From Azonexaceae bacterium (GTDB lineage Bacteria > Pseudomonadota > Gammaproteobacteria > Burkholderiales > Rhodocyclaceae): a stretch of 8,839 nucleotides of DNA. The position numbers and the translations under genes were made by a program. Position 1 is the stretch's first letter, and each line of letters opens with the position of its first letter. The stretch covers positions 1 to 8,839 of the forward strand of contig SSTB01000221.1 of NCBI GenBank assembly GCA_009469665.1, read 5' to 3'. The notes below the pieces were generated by a model. The model did no database searches. It worked only from the letters and a program-made list of their open reading frames with translations, and was not told the origin of the DNA. Shown here piece by piece: positions 1 to 7,676 of the stretch.

Positions 1-1
1 C

Positions 2-1138
2 TCCGGTCTCGTTGCGGTCACCCAGGACGCTTCCCGGGCGGTGGCCGAATCAGATATCTCCCTCGTCTGTGTCGGAACGCCCTCGGCCTCCAACGGAAGC
101 CAGGACCAGGGAGCGATGCTGCGGCTTGCGCAGCAAGTCGGCCAGGCGATGCGCAGCAAGTCTGCGCCCCATGTCTTCGTCTTCCGTTCGACGCTGGTGC
201 CCGGCACCGTCGAGGACGTGATTCGGCCCATCATCGAGGAGGCTTCCGGCAAGAAGGAGGGCGTCGATTTCTTCTGTTGCTTCCAGCCGGAGTTCCTGCG
301 GGAAGGGAGTTCGATTCGCGACTACGACAAGCCGCCCTTCACCATCGTCGGCTGCAATCATGAGTATCCCGCCGACCGCCTGCGCTCGCTTTTTGGGCAC
401 CTTCCGTGCGAGTTCTATCGCACCAGCGTGCGTTCGGCGGAAATGGTCAAATACTGCTGCAACAATTTCCATGCCCTCAAGATCACCTTTGCCAATGAAA
501 CTGCCCGCCTGTGCGAGGCGTTGGGCGTCGATCCCTTCGAGGTGATGGATCTGGTCTGTCGCGATACTCAGCTCAACATTTCCAAGGCCTACTTGAAGCC
601 CGGCTACGCCTTCGGGGGCTCCTGTCTGCCGAAAGACCTGCGGGCAACGCTCTATCTGGGCAAGCAGCGCGATGTCGAGTTGCCGATGCACGCGGGCATC
701 ATGTCGTCCAATAAGTTCCACGTCGAGCACGCGCTAAACAAGGTCTTGGCGACCGGTTCCCGCAAGGTCGGTTTCGTCGGTCTTTCGTTCAAGACCGGGA
801 CCGACGATTTGCGGGAATCGCCGTTGGTGACTTTGGCCGAGCAATTGATCGGCAAGGGAATCCAACTGCGGGTCTACGATCCCGAAGTCCACCTTTCCCG
901 CCTGCTCGGTGCCAATCGCCGGTTCATCGAGCAGCATGTCCCCCATCTTGGCGAGCTGATGCGGGGCGAGCTTGCCGAGGTCGCGACGGAGTGCGATGTT
1001 CTTGTCGTCGGGTTGGCCACGGCCGAGATCTTCGCCGCGCTCGAACAGCACGTGACCGATCGGCACACCGTCCTGGATCTGGTGGGCCTTCCGGATCGCG
1101 TCACGCTCAAGGGTAAACGCGAGGGTCTTTGCTGGTGA
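2..1138 (+). CDS. algD: GDP-mannose 6-dehydrogenase (AlgD-type), 5' end outside window
   Basis: The product is an NAD-dependent nucleotide-sugar dehydrogenase expected to oxidise GDP-mannose to GDP-mannuronic acid in the cytoplasm by two successive oxidations. The frame is open from base 2, giving 378 visible residues. Pseudomonas AlgD has about 436, so roughly 58 N-terminal residues with the Rossmann glycine motif are missing. Visible landmarks are CVGTPS of the NAD domain, PEFLREG, the catalytic Lys in HALKITFANE (codon 479-481) and the nucleophilic Cys in FGGSCLPKD (codon 623-625). A C-terminal nucleotide-binding domain follows, with GLSFKTGTDDLRESPL. The C-terminus EGLCW closely resembles the EGICW of AlgD, which favours GDP-mannose over UDP-glucose dehydrogenase. 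The GTG at 41 is internal and is not the start. The stop overlaps the next gene by 4 bases. No alginate-specific partner genes are seen, so the product probably feeds another uronate-containing EPS. Substrate assignment is by family resemblance only. Confidence 0.9.
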   Translation, partial: SGLVAVTQDASRAVAESDISLVCVGTPSASNGSQDQGAMLRLAQQVGQAMRSKSAPHVFVFRSTLVPGTVEDVIRPIIEEASGKKEGVDFFCCFQPEFLREGSSIRDYDKPPFTIVGCNHEYPADRLRSLFGHLPCEFYRTSVRSAEMVKYCCNNFHALKITFANETARLCEALGVDPFEVMDLVCRDTQLNISKAYLKPGYAFGGSCLPKDLRATLYLGKQRDVELPMHAGIMSSNKFHVEHALNKVLATGSRKVGFVGLSFKTGTDDLRESPLVTLAEQLIGKGIQLRVYDPEVHLSRLLGANRRFIEQHVPHLGELMRGELAEVATECDVLVVGLATAEIFAALEQHVTDRHTVLDLVGLPDRVTLKGKREGLCW

Positions 1139-3273
1139 AGCGAGATCTCGCCAGGCTCTGGACAATCCGTCTCCTGGCGTGCGATCTCGGGTTGTTGGTC
1201 GTGCTGGTAGCCTGGGTCATCGCCCAGGCCGTCCCGAGCAGCGAGGCCGTGCGCTTGCGCAACGCCCTGCTTTACGATGGCGTCGTCCCGGTGGCTGCCC
1301 TCAACTGGTCCCCGTCTGCACCCCCACTGGATTATCTTCAGGAAACGACCGGTTTACCGGAACCGCTGCGCGGATTCGCGGACACCGTGAAGCTTGCTCC
1401 CGCTGCTGGCAATTGGGCCAAGGCGAGAACGATTGCCGACCACCTGCAGGCCAGATTGTCCGACGGGGGGCCAATCATGGCCGGCCTGGAAGAGACCTAC
1501 CGGCGCATTGTCGAGGACGGTGCCGGTTATTGCGGTGATTTTGCCGACGTCTTTGCCGCCCTGGCCACCGCGGCGGGCATTCCCAATCGTCGCTGGAGTT
1601 TTTCCTTCGATGGTTATGGCGGCCACGGCCATATTTTCAACGAGGTCTGGGATGACAGCGCGGGTCGCTGGCGGGCCATCGACGTCTTCAACAATTACGT
1701 CTTCGTCGATGCCGCGAGCGGAGAACCCCTCTCTGCCCTCGAGTTCCGCGCCGCACTCCGCGGCGAGCGGGCCGTAGCGCGGATCGAGATTCTCAACCCG
1801 GCAGCGCGACCAGGTTATGTCATACCGGAAAAGGCGGACGACTACTACCGCCGCGGTGCGGAGCAATGGTACCTGCTGTGGGGCAATAACGTCGCGAGCC
1901 TGGATGCGAGTTCCCTGGTGCGCGTGGCCGGACTGCTCTCGCGACACCTTGAGCAACTGGCGGCTATCGCCCAGGGGCTATATCCCGGGGTTCGCCTGGT
2001 GGAGACGCCCGGAAGCGAGGCCAGTCAGCAGGCGCTGGCCGCCCTCGGCGCCCGCTTGAAGCTGGTGGCGGCGCTGGCGGCTGTACTGGCGGTGCTGGCC
2101 GTGTGGCTTCTGTGGAACTTGGGGCTGCGGCGTGCGAAGACCGATGCCGGGCCTTCTCGGGACGAGGGGAAGGCTTTGCCGCGGATTGCCATCGTTGGCC
2201 CCCTGCCGCCGCCATCTGGCGGCATGGCGAATCAGTGTCGGCAACTGATTCGATTGCTTGAAGGCGAGGGGGTTCGCGTAGATCTCGTGCAGACGAACGC
2301 GCCTTACCGCCCCGCCTGGTCTGGCCGGATTCCGCTGGTTCGGGCCGGTTTCCGGCTGCTGCCCTACCTTTTCGCGCTGTGGCGGGCGGCCGGCCGAAAC
2401 AGCGTCTTCCACGTCTTCGCAAATTCGGGTTGGGCGTGGCATCTGTGCGCGGCGCCGGCAATCGTAATTGCCCATCTGCGAGGCTGTTCGGTAATCGTCA
2501 ATTACCGAGGCGGCCAAGCGGACGAATTCCTCGCCTCGCGGCCAGCCTTTGCGGTCACTCTGCTGAGGTCAGCAGAGGCCCTGGTGACCCCATCCGGATT
2601 CCTGAAGGACGTCTTCGCGAAGTATGGTCTGCAAGCGTCGATCATTTCCAATATTGTCGATCTGAAGCGTTTCAGTCCGCGTCCCTGGGCTGTCGAACTG
2701 GTCGCACCCCATTGCATCGTGACCCGCAATTTCGAGCCCATATACGACATACCGACGGCGATACGAGCGTTTGCGTTGATCCGCAGGCGTTGGCCGGGTG
2801 CCACCCTGACCGTTGCCGGAACCGGACCCGACCGCGCCCCATGCGAGCGACTGGCGAACGAGTTGGGGATTGCCGCGTCGGTAGGGTTTGTCGGCAGAAT
2901 CGACAACGACCATATCGCCGCCCTCTATGCCAGTGCGGACGTGGCGATCAATCCCAGCACAGTCGATAACATGCCGATCTCCATCCTCGAAGCGTATGCG
3001 AGCGGGGTGCCGGTCGTGACTACCGGAGTCGGGGGCATCCCTTACATCGCCTTTCACGAAAAGACGGCGCTTCTGGTTCCTCCGGGTGAGCCGGAAGCGA
3101 TGGCTGCTGCCGTCGAACGGGTCATTGAGGATCGCCAGTTCGCGGAGCGGCTGGTTCGCGCGGGACTGGCCGAGGCCAAGCGCTACGCCTGGTCTGAAAT
3201 TCGTGACCACTGGCTTGCGATTTACCGCCGCGTTGCCGCGCCGGTGGCGCGAGCGGAGGAGGGGCTGGCATGA
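1135..3273 (+). CDS. Transglutaminase-like domain fused to GT4 glycosyltransferase, membrane-anchored
   Basis: This is a two-domain protein of 712 residues. I chose the GTG at 1135 because GTGA overlaps the algD stop and GAGGG at 1121-1125 is well spaced; TTG at 1129 would add two residues. A hydrophobic helix lies at about 13-32. A transglutaminase/protease-like domain follows, with the Cys-His-Asp triad visible as C133 (YCGDFADVF), H166 (HIFNEVW) and D183 (WRAIDVF). A second helix spans about 308-330, and a GT4 (GT-B fold) glycosyltransferase runs from about 350 (IAIVGPLPPPSGG) to the end. The GT signature reads D611-x7-E619 followed by AYASGVPVVTTGVGG, so the usual first Glu is Asp. An N-in/C-in topology would put the Cys domain in the periplasm and the transferase in the cytoplasm, where it would add a sugar to a lipid-linked intermediate. 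Sugar, acceptor and transglutaminase substrate are unknown. A peptidase or acyltransferase activity is equally possible for the periplasmic domain. The domain calls are firm; the topology is inferred. Confidence 0.85.
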   Translation: MKRDLARLWTIRLLACDLGLLVVLVAWVIAQAVPSSEAVRLRNALLYDGVVPVAALNWSPSAPPLDYLQETTGLPEPLRGFADTVKLAPAAGNWAKARTIADHLQARLSDGGPIMAGLEETYRRIVEDGAGYCGDFADVFAALATAAGIPNRRWSFSFDGYGGHGHIFNEVWDDSAGRWRAIDVFNNYVFVDAASGEPLSALEFRAALRGERAVARIEILNPAARPGYVIPEKADDYYRRGAEQWYLLWGNNVASLDASSLVRVAGLLSRHLEQLAAIAQGLYPGVRLVETPGSEASQQALAALGARLKLVAALAAVLAVLAVWLLWNLGLRRAKTDAGPSRDEGKALPRIAIVGPLPPPSGGMANQCRQLIRLLEGEGVRVDLVQTNAPYRPAWSGRIPLVRAGFRLLPYLFALWRAAGRNSVFHVFANSGWAWHLCAAPAIVIAHLRGCSVIVNYRGGQADEFLASRPAFAVTLLRSAEALVTPSGFLKDVFAKYGLQASIISNIVDLKRFSPRPWAVELVAPHCIVTRNFEPIYDIPTAIRAFALIRRRWPGATLTVAGTGPDRAPCERLANELGIAASVGFVGRIDNDHIAALYASADVAINPSTVDNMPISILEAYASGVPVVTTGVGGIPYIAFHEKTALLVPPGEPEAMAAAVERVIEDRQFAERLVRAGLAEAKRYAWSEIRDHWLAIYRRVAAPVARAEEGLA
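3255..3264 (+). promoter_or_regulatory. Strong ribosome binding site for the adenylate-forming ligase
   Basis: The purine run GGAGGAGGGG lies 5 bases before the ATG at 3270. It sits inside the end of the preceding coding region. Together with the ATGA overlap, it fixes the start and predicts both direct initiation and translational coupling. Confidence 0.7.
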
Positions 3274-4643
3274 GCCTTTACACCTCGGTCTGCGCAAATG
3301 TGATCTTCCCGCTCCACGAACGGCTGAAGCACCATGACTCCGTCGCCGTGCGCCGACGTCTGGAGCAACAGGAACGGCTGCCGCCGGGATTTCTCGATGC
3401 GTGGCGCGTGGCGCGCCTGCGGGAATTTCTCATGGCGATCGGCAAGACGGTGCCGTATTACCGGGATCTGTTCGCCCAGTTGCGTTTCAACCCGGCCGGG
3501 GTGACCAGCATCGCCGATCTTCAACGTCTGCCACTGACCGACAAGCCGACGATGCGCAAGGCTGGCGAGGCGCTCAAGGCGGAAGGCGCTCAGGCCCTTT
3601 CTCGTTATAACACCGGCGGGTCCTCGGGGGAGCCGTTGATCTTCTACATCGGCAAGGGGCGCAAGAGTCACGACGTCGGGGCCAAATGGCGCGTGACCCG
3701 CTGGTGGGGAGTGGATATCGGCGATCCCGAGATGGTGGTCTGGGGAAGCCCGATCGAACTCGGCGCCCAGGATCGTGTGCGCCAGTGGCGTGATCGCCTG
3801 CTGCGGACCGAATTGCTCCCGGCCTTCGAGATGTCGGAAGCCAATCTCGACCGCTACGTGGCGCGCATACGCCAGCGCCGTCCAAGAATGCTCTTCGGAT
3901 ACCCGTCTTCGCTCTCGCTGATCGCGGCTCATGCCCGGGCGCGTGGCCAGCGCATGGACGATCTCGGAGTCAAGGTTGCTTTCGTGACCAGCGAGCGTCT
4001 CTATGACGAGCAGCGGGCCGCCATCGGTTCGGTGTTTGGCTGTCCGGTGGCGAACGGATATGGCGCCCGGGATGCCGGCTTCATCGCCCATGAGTGTCCG
4101 GCCGGGGGGATGCATCTCCAGGCTGAGGACATCATCGTCGAAATTGTCGATTCCCAAGGGCGGGTCCTGCCGCCGGGAGAGGCGGGTGAAATTGTGGTGA
4201 CCCATACGGCGACGAAGGATTTCCCCTTCCTCCGCTACCGTACGGGTGACGTGGCGGTCGTCGCGCCGGACCTCTGCCGATGCGGCAGGACCTTACCGTT
4301 GCTCAAGGAAATCCAGGGAAGAACCACCGATTTCGTCATCGCCGCCGACGGCACCATCATGCACGGGCTGGCGCTGATCTACACCGCGCGCGACATTCCC
4401 GGCATCGACCGCTTCAAGATCATCCAGCACGACCGGTTACGCACCGAAATCCTGGTGGTCGCTCGCCCACCCTACGGTCCGGATGCAGAAGCGCGGCTGG
4501 TCCGGGATTATAAGGCCCGTCTGGGGAGCGCCGTGGAGGTGGTGATCACCCGGGTGGACGAGATCCCGCCGGAAAAATCGGGAAAATTTCGCTACGTGGT
4601 CAGCCATGCGGCAAACCCTGCCGCAAGTCCCGGCGCAAACTGA
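3270..4643 (+). CDS. Phenylacetate-CoA ligase family (PaaK/CapK-like) adenylate-forming enzyme
   Basis: This 457-residue protein belongs to the ANL adenylating superfamily, close to PaaK and to the CapK-like proteins found in capsule and EPS clusters. It is expected to activate a carboxylic acid as an acyl-adenylate and pass it to CoA or another acceptor in the cytoplasm. Visible motifs in order are the P-loop-like NTGGSSGEP at 114-122, NGYGARDAG with Y264, and YRTGD with D327, which contacts the ribose. CRCGRTLP, the cysteine pair typical of PaaK relatives, comes next, and a C-terminal PPEKSGKFRYV carries the candidate catalytic Lys. Its length matches PaaK. There are no phenylacetate-degradation genes nearby and the gene sits within a glycan operon, so acylation or amide decoration of the polymer is a better guess than aromatic catabolism. 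The start overlaps the preceding stop by 4 bases. The true acid substrate is unknown. Confidence 0.85.
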   Translation: MSLYTSVCANVIFPLHERLKHHDSVAVRRRLEQQERLPPGFLDAWRVARLREFLMAIGKTVPYYRDLFAQLRFNPAGVTSIADLQRLPLTDKPTMRKAGEALKAEGAQALSRYNTGGSSGEPLIFYIGKGRKSHDVGAKWRVTRWWGVDIGDPEMVVWGSPIELGAQDRVRQWRDRLLRTELLPAFEMSEANLDRYVARIRQRRPRMLFGYPSSLSLIAAHARARGQRMDDLGVKVAFVTSERLYDEQRAAIGSVFGCPVANGYGARDAGFIAHECPAGGMHLQAEDIIVEIVDSQGRVLPPGEAGEIVVTHTATKDFPFLRYRTGDVAVVAPDLCRCGRTLPLLKEIQGRTTDFVIAADGTIMHGLALIYTARDIPGIDRFKIIQHDRLRTEILVVARPPYGPDAEARLVRDYKARLGSAVEVVITRVDEIPPEKSGKFRYVVSHAANPAASPGAN

Positions 4644-4652
4644 AGGGCGGCC

Positions 4653-5993
4653 ATGCGCGATATCCTGGTGACGGCGATCATTTTCGGTTTGGTACCCTTC
4701 GTTCTGAGGAGTCCTCGGCTGGGGGCCTACGTGTGGGTCTGGCTGGCGATGATGATTCCCCATCGCCTGGCCTATGGCTTCGCGCGCACAATGCCGTTTT
4801 CCCACGTGATTGCCCTGTCGCTCCTGATCAGCTTCCTCTTTTCCAAGGAACGCCGACCGTTCCCAGTCAATAGCATTACCGTTACCCAATTGCTGTTTGT
4901 GTTCTGGATGACGGTGACGTCGTTCTTCGCCCTCAATACCCCGGAAATCGTCCTTGAGCGCTGGCTGATGGTCTTCAAGATCCATCTCATGCTGATGGTC
5001 ACCTTCATGTTGATTCGGGAGCGCAAGTACATCGATTACCTCGTCTGGACCATGGTGATTTCGGTAGGCTTCTACGGCGTCAAAGGTGGAATCTGGACGG
5101 TGATGACTGGCGGAGGAGGGCGGGTTTGGGGGCCAACAGGGGGCGTTATCTATGGCAATAACGAATTGGGCCTTGCCCTGACGATGCTGGTGCCATTGCT
5201 CTACTATCTCTTCAAGACTGCGGATCGGCGCTGGATTCGAATTGGCCTTGCGGTGAGCGGTGTGTGCATCTGTTTTTCCATTCTGGGTTCCCAGTCCCGG
5301 GGCGCGCTGCTCGCTTTGGTCACCATGGCCCTCGTGCTTTCGCTCAAAGGGGGGCATCCGATCAGGGGTACCTTGATCATCGCGGTAGTCTTGGCCGTGG
5401 CCGTTACCTTCATGCCTGACACCTGGTCGGGACGGATGTCGACCATACAGTCATACGAGCAGGACGGCTCTGCAATGTCGCGCATCTATACCTGGAGGAC
5501 GCTCTGGAATCTTGCCCTTGACCGGCCCCTGGTGGGAGCTGGTTTTGCGACCGACAACTTCGCGGTTTTCGCCAAGTACGCGCCACCGGACATCCATAAC
5601 TTCTGGGGGCGCGCTGTTTTCGTGGCCCACAGCATTTACTTCCAGGCCCTTGGCGAGCACGGATTTCCGGGATTGTTGCTCTACGTGCTGTTAGGTTTTG
5701 TGACTTGGCGCAAAGCTAGCAAGCTTGCGCGGGAAACCAGGGACGATCCCGAGTTCAAGACCTGGGTTCCCCTTCTGATGAGCATGGTTCAGGTCAGCCT
5801 CGCGGGCTTCGCCGTCGGCGGCGCCTTCCTGACGCTGGTGCATTTCGATATGCCTTACTACATCGCCGGTATCGTCGTTCTCGTGGATGCCACGCTTCGG
5901 GAACGCAAGATGGCCGTGCCAGTGCCCCAATCGCAGGCTCAGGTTCCCCGATCTTCTACCATTCAACTCTCGACTTCCACTCGACAATCATGA
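4653..5993 (+). CDS. Polytopic O-glycosylation ligase / Wzy-like protein, exosortase A-associated type
   Basis: This 446-residue integral inner-membrane protein has about ten or more hydrophobic segments. It resembles the O-antigen ligase/polymerase (Wzy/WaaL) superfamily, and specifically the probable O-glycosylation ligase family associated with exosortase A clusters. Supporting features are the N-terminus MRDILV, a PHR motif near residue 36, GRVWGPTGGVIYGNNE at 156-171 with NNE before a helix, and GSQSRGALLAL at 212-222, the Wzy_C-type signature with R216. It should act on the periplasmic face, transferring or polymerising undecaprenyl-linked glycan. The C-terminal 25-30 residues form a polar Ser/Thr/Gln-rich tail. 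AAGGG at 4643-4647 is a ribosome binding site 5 bases before the ATG, 9 bases after the previous stop. No exosortase or PEP-CTERM substrate lies in the window, so the link to that system rests on family resemblance. A plain EPS polymerase is the alternative. Confidence 0.85.
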   Translation: MRDILVTAIIFGLVPFVLRSPRLGAYVWVWLAMMIPHRLAYGFARTMPFSHVIALSLLISFLFSKERRPFPVNSITVTQLLFVFWMTVTSFFALNTPEIVLERWLMVFKIHLMLMVTFMLIRERKYIDYLVWTMVISVGFYGVKGGIWTVMTGGGGRVWGPTGGVIYGNNELGLALTMLVPLLYYLFKTADRRWIRIGLAVSGVCICFSILGSQSRGALLALVTMALVLSLKGGHPIRGTLIIAVVLAVAVTFMPDTWSGRMSTIQSYEQDGSAMSRIYTWRTLWNLALDRPLVGAGFATDNFAVFAKYAPPDIHNFWGRAVFVAHSIYFQALGEHGFPGLLLYVLLGFVTWRKASKLARETRDDPEFKTWVPLLMSMVQVSLAGFAVGGAFLTLVHFDMPYYIAGIVVLVDATLRERKMAVPVPQSQAQVPRSSTIQLSTSTRQS

Positions 5994-6700
5994 CCGTTCT
6001 TTCGGAAAAGCTGTTGCAAAAGTACTACCGCGATACGGAGCACCCTTACAGTTTGTTCGAGGAACGCGTGGGACAACTGCTGCGTCCGGATTACGTTCTT
6101 CTGGATGCGGGCTGTGGGCGAACCGTGCCGGTCTTGCGGAAATTCCAGGGGAGGGCGGGAAGGCTTATCGGCGTCGAACTGGTCGATTTCACTGACGTAC
6201 CAACAGGCATCGAAACCCACAATTCAGATCTCGCGCGGTTGCCGCTCGAGGATGCCAGCGTGGACCTGATCATGTCCCGTAGCGTTTTCGAGCACCTGGT
6301 CGATCCGGATTCCGTGTATCGTGAATTTTCTCGGGTGCTCAAGCCAGGGGGACGGCTCGTTTTCCTGACCGCCAATCTATGGGATTACGGAACGATAGTT
6401 GCCCGACTGATCCCCAACCGCTTCCACGCCCGGATCGTCAAAGCGGTGGAAGGACGGGCGGAGGAAGATACCTTCCCAACTGCTTACAAGACCAACACCC
6501 GGGGCGACGTTGATCGGCTGGCCGCGCAGGCCGGGCTGGGGGTCGAGGCCTTCGAATACCTCAATCAATACCCCAACTACCTGATGTTCAACGGAGCGCT
6601 GTTTTACCTCGGGGTCGGTTATGAGCGTCTGACCAGCCGCTTCCACTGCCTTCGCTTTCTGCGCGGGTGGATTCTCGTCACACTGCGCAAGGCCACGTAG
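5990..6700 (+). CDS. Class I SAM-dependent methyltransferase
   Basis: This cytoplasmic methyltransferase has 236 residues and a Rossmann-type Methyltransf_11/25-like core. Motif I is LLDAGCG at 37-43. The acidic residue after strand 2 is E63 (LIGVELVDF), expected to hold the SAM ribose. D80 sits in the NSDLARLPLED stretch, SVDLIMSRSVFEHL spans 90-103, and the post-motif LKPGGRLVFLT starts at 117. About 35 residues precede the core, and a C-terminal part with aromatic and basic residues may bind the acceptor. The ATG overlaps the upstream stop as ATGA, and no good ribosome binding site precedes it, so translation probably depends on re-initiation. In this setting it most likely methylates a sugar or a decoration on the EPS repeat. 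Lipid or quinone methylation cannot be excluded from sequence. Confidence 0.88.
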   Translation: MTVLSEKLLQKYYRDTEHPYSLFEERVGQLLRPDYVLLDAGCGRTVPVLRKFQGRAGRLIGVELVDFTDVPTGIETHNSDLARLPLEDASVDLIMSRSVFEHLVDPDSVYREFSRVLKPGGRLVFLTANLWDYGTIVARLIPNRFHARIVKAVEGRAEEDTFPTAYKTNTRGDVDRLAAQAGLGVEAFEYLNQYPNYLMFNGALFYLGVGYERLTSRFHCLRFLRGWILVTLRKAT

Positions 6701-6701
6701 C

Positions 6702-7676
6702 ATGGCGTCGATACCTCTGACCCGTGGAGCCGTTGCGCTGCGCAGTCTGGTCCAGGGACCAGTCCTATCGACCTTGATGTTTCATCGGGTGTTGCCCGAG
6801 GCCGACCCTTTGTTCCCAGGAGACGTCGATGCGGAAGGCTTTGCCCGGCTCATGGAATTCGCCGCCTCGGCATTTAGGGTGATGACCTTTGGAGAGGCTC
6901 TGCGGGGCCTCGCGAACGGCAACCTTCCATCCCGGGCCTTGGTGGTTACCTTCGATGACGGGTATGCGGACAACGCTGAGATCGCCCTACCGATCATGAA
7001 GCGAGTCGGTGTGCCGGGAACTTTTTTTGTCGCCACAGGATTTCTAGACGGTGGCCGGATGTGGAACGATTCGGTGATCGAGTGTCTGCGGCGTTCTTCC
7101 GAGCGAGAAATCGATCTAGAATTTCTGGGACTGGAACGAACTCTGCTCGTCACAGACGAGTACCGACGCAGGGCAATTGAGTCAGTGCTCTCCCGAATCA
7201 AGTACCGGGGGCTGGAGGAGCGAGATCTGGCCATCGCGCAATTACGGACGGCGGCAAGCGTTGACTGGCTTCCAGATGACCTGATGATGACTTCAGGTCA
7301 GGTCAAGACTTTGTACGATGCCGGGATGGAAATAGGCGGCCACACCGTCAATCACCCCATCCTGAAGAGCCTTGCCCCGCCCGCTGCCGAAGAGGAAATC
7401 GCCAAGTGTCGGGCGCACCTCGAGGCGATAGTCGGCGCTCCAATCGAAGTGTTCGCTTACCCCAGCGGCAAGCCCGGCCGCGATTACGGCCCAGAGCATG
7501 TCGAGATGGTGCGCCGTCTAGGGTTCATGGGCGCGGTCAGCACCGCCCATGGGGTGGCCGCCTGTGGAGATGACCTTTACCAGATTCCTCGCTACACTCC
7601 CTGGGGAAGGTCTCTCGCCGTCTGGTCCTTAAGGCTGTTCAGCAACCTCGGCAAGCGTGACTTCCTGCGGGTATGA
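6702..7676 (+). CDS. Polysaccharide deacetylase family protein (CE4, NodB domain)
   Basis: This 324-residue member of carbohydrate esterase family 4 is expected to remove N- or O-acetyl groups from a glycan using a metal centre. Motif 1 is TFDDGY at 83-88, where D85 is the likely catalytic base and D86 a metal ligand. Motif 2 is HTVNH, giving metal ligands H214 and H218. Motif 3 is the FAYPSGK region around Y253-K257. About 125 residues separate motifs 1 and 2, more than the roughly 50 in compact CE4 enzymes, so an insertion is present at about 110-205. The N-terminus carries LMFHRV, common in this subgroup. No clear signal peptide is visible, which suggests a cytoplasmic or unusually exported enzyme. 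It starts 1 base after the methyltransferase stop, with only a weak AAGG ahead. In this operon it probably trims acetyl groups from a 2-acetamido sugar or from the polymer. Confidence 0.9.
   Translation: MASIPLTRGAVALRSLVQGPVLSTLMFHRVLPEADPLFPGDVDAEGFARLMEFAASAFRVMTFGEALRGLANGNLPSRALVVTFDDGYADNAEIALPIMKRVGVPGTFFVATGFLDGGRMWNDSVIECLRRSSEREIDLEFLGLERTLLVTDEYRRRAIESVLSRIKYRGLEERDLAIAQLRTAASVDWLPDDLMMTSGQVKTLYDAGMEIGGHTVNHPILKSLAPPAAEEEIAKCRAHLEAIVGAPIEVFAYPSGKPGRDYGPEHVEMVRRLGFMGAVSTAHGVAACGDDLYQIPRYTPWGRSLAVWSLRLFSNLGKRDFLRV

Noticed and set aside
50..730. A 226-residue minus-strand open frame opposite the dehydrogenase gene
   Set aside because: It lies wholly antisense to a conserved coding region, as expected for GC-rich DNA, and its translation has no recognisable motif.
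1171..1182. LLAC lipobox-like tetrapeptide near the N-terminus of the transglutaminase/GT4 fusion
   Set aside because: The hydrophobic stretch follows the Cys instead of preceding it, so it does not form a lipoprotein signal. It is part of the first membrane helix.
4437..5357. A 306-residue minus-strand open frame opposite the end of the adenylating ligase and the ligase/polymerase gene
   Set aside because: It is a His/Gln/Pro-rich translation typical of an antisense shadow and crosses two real genes. The forward frames carry conserved motifs.
7278..7299. Inverted repeat GACCTGA/TCAGGTC with an 8-base loop
   Set aside because: It sits in the middle of the deacetylase coding region, has no T-run, and is short enough to be chance. 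It is neither a terminator nor an obvious operator.
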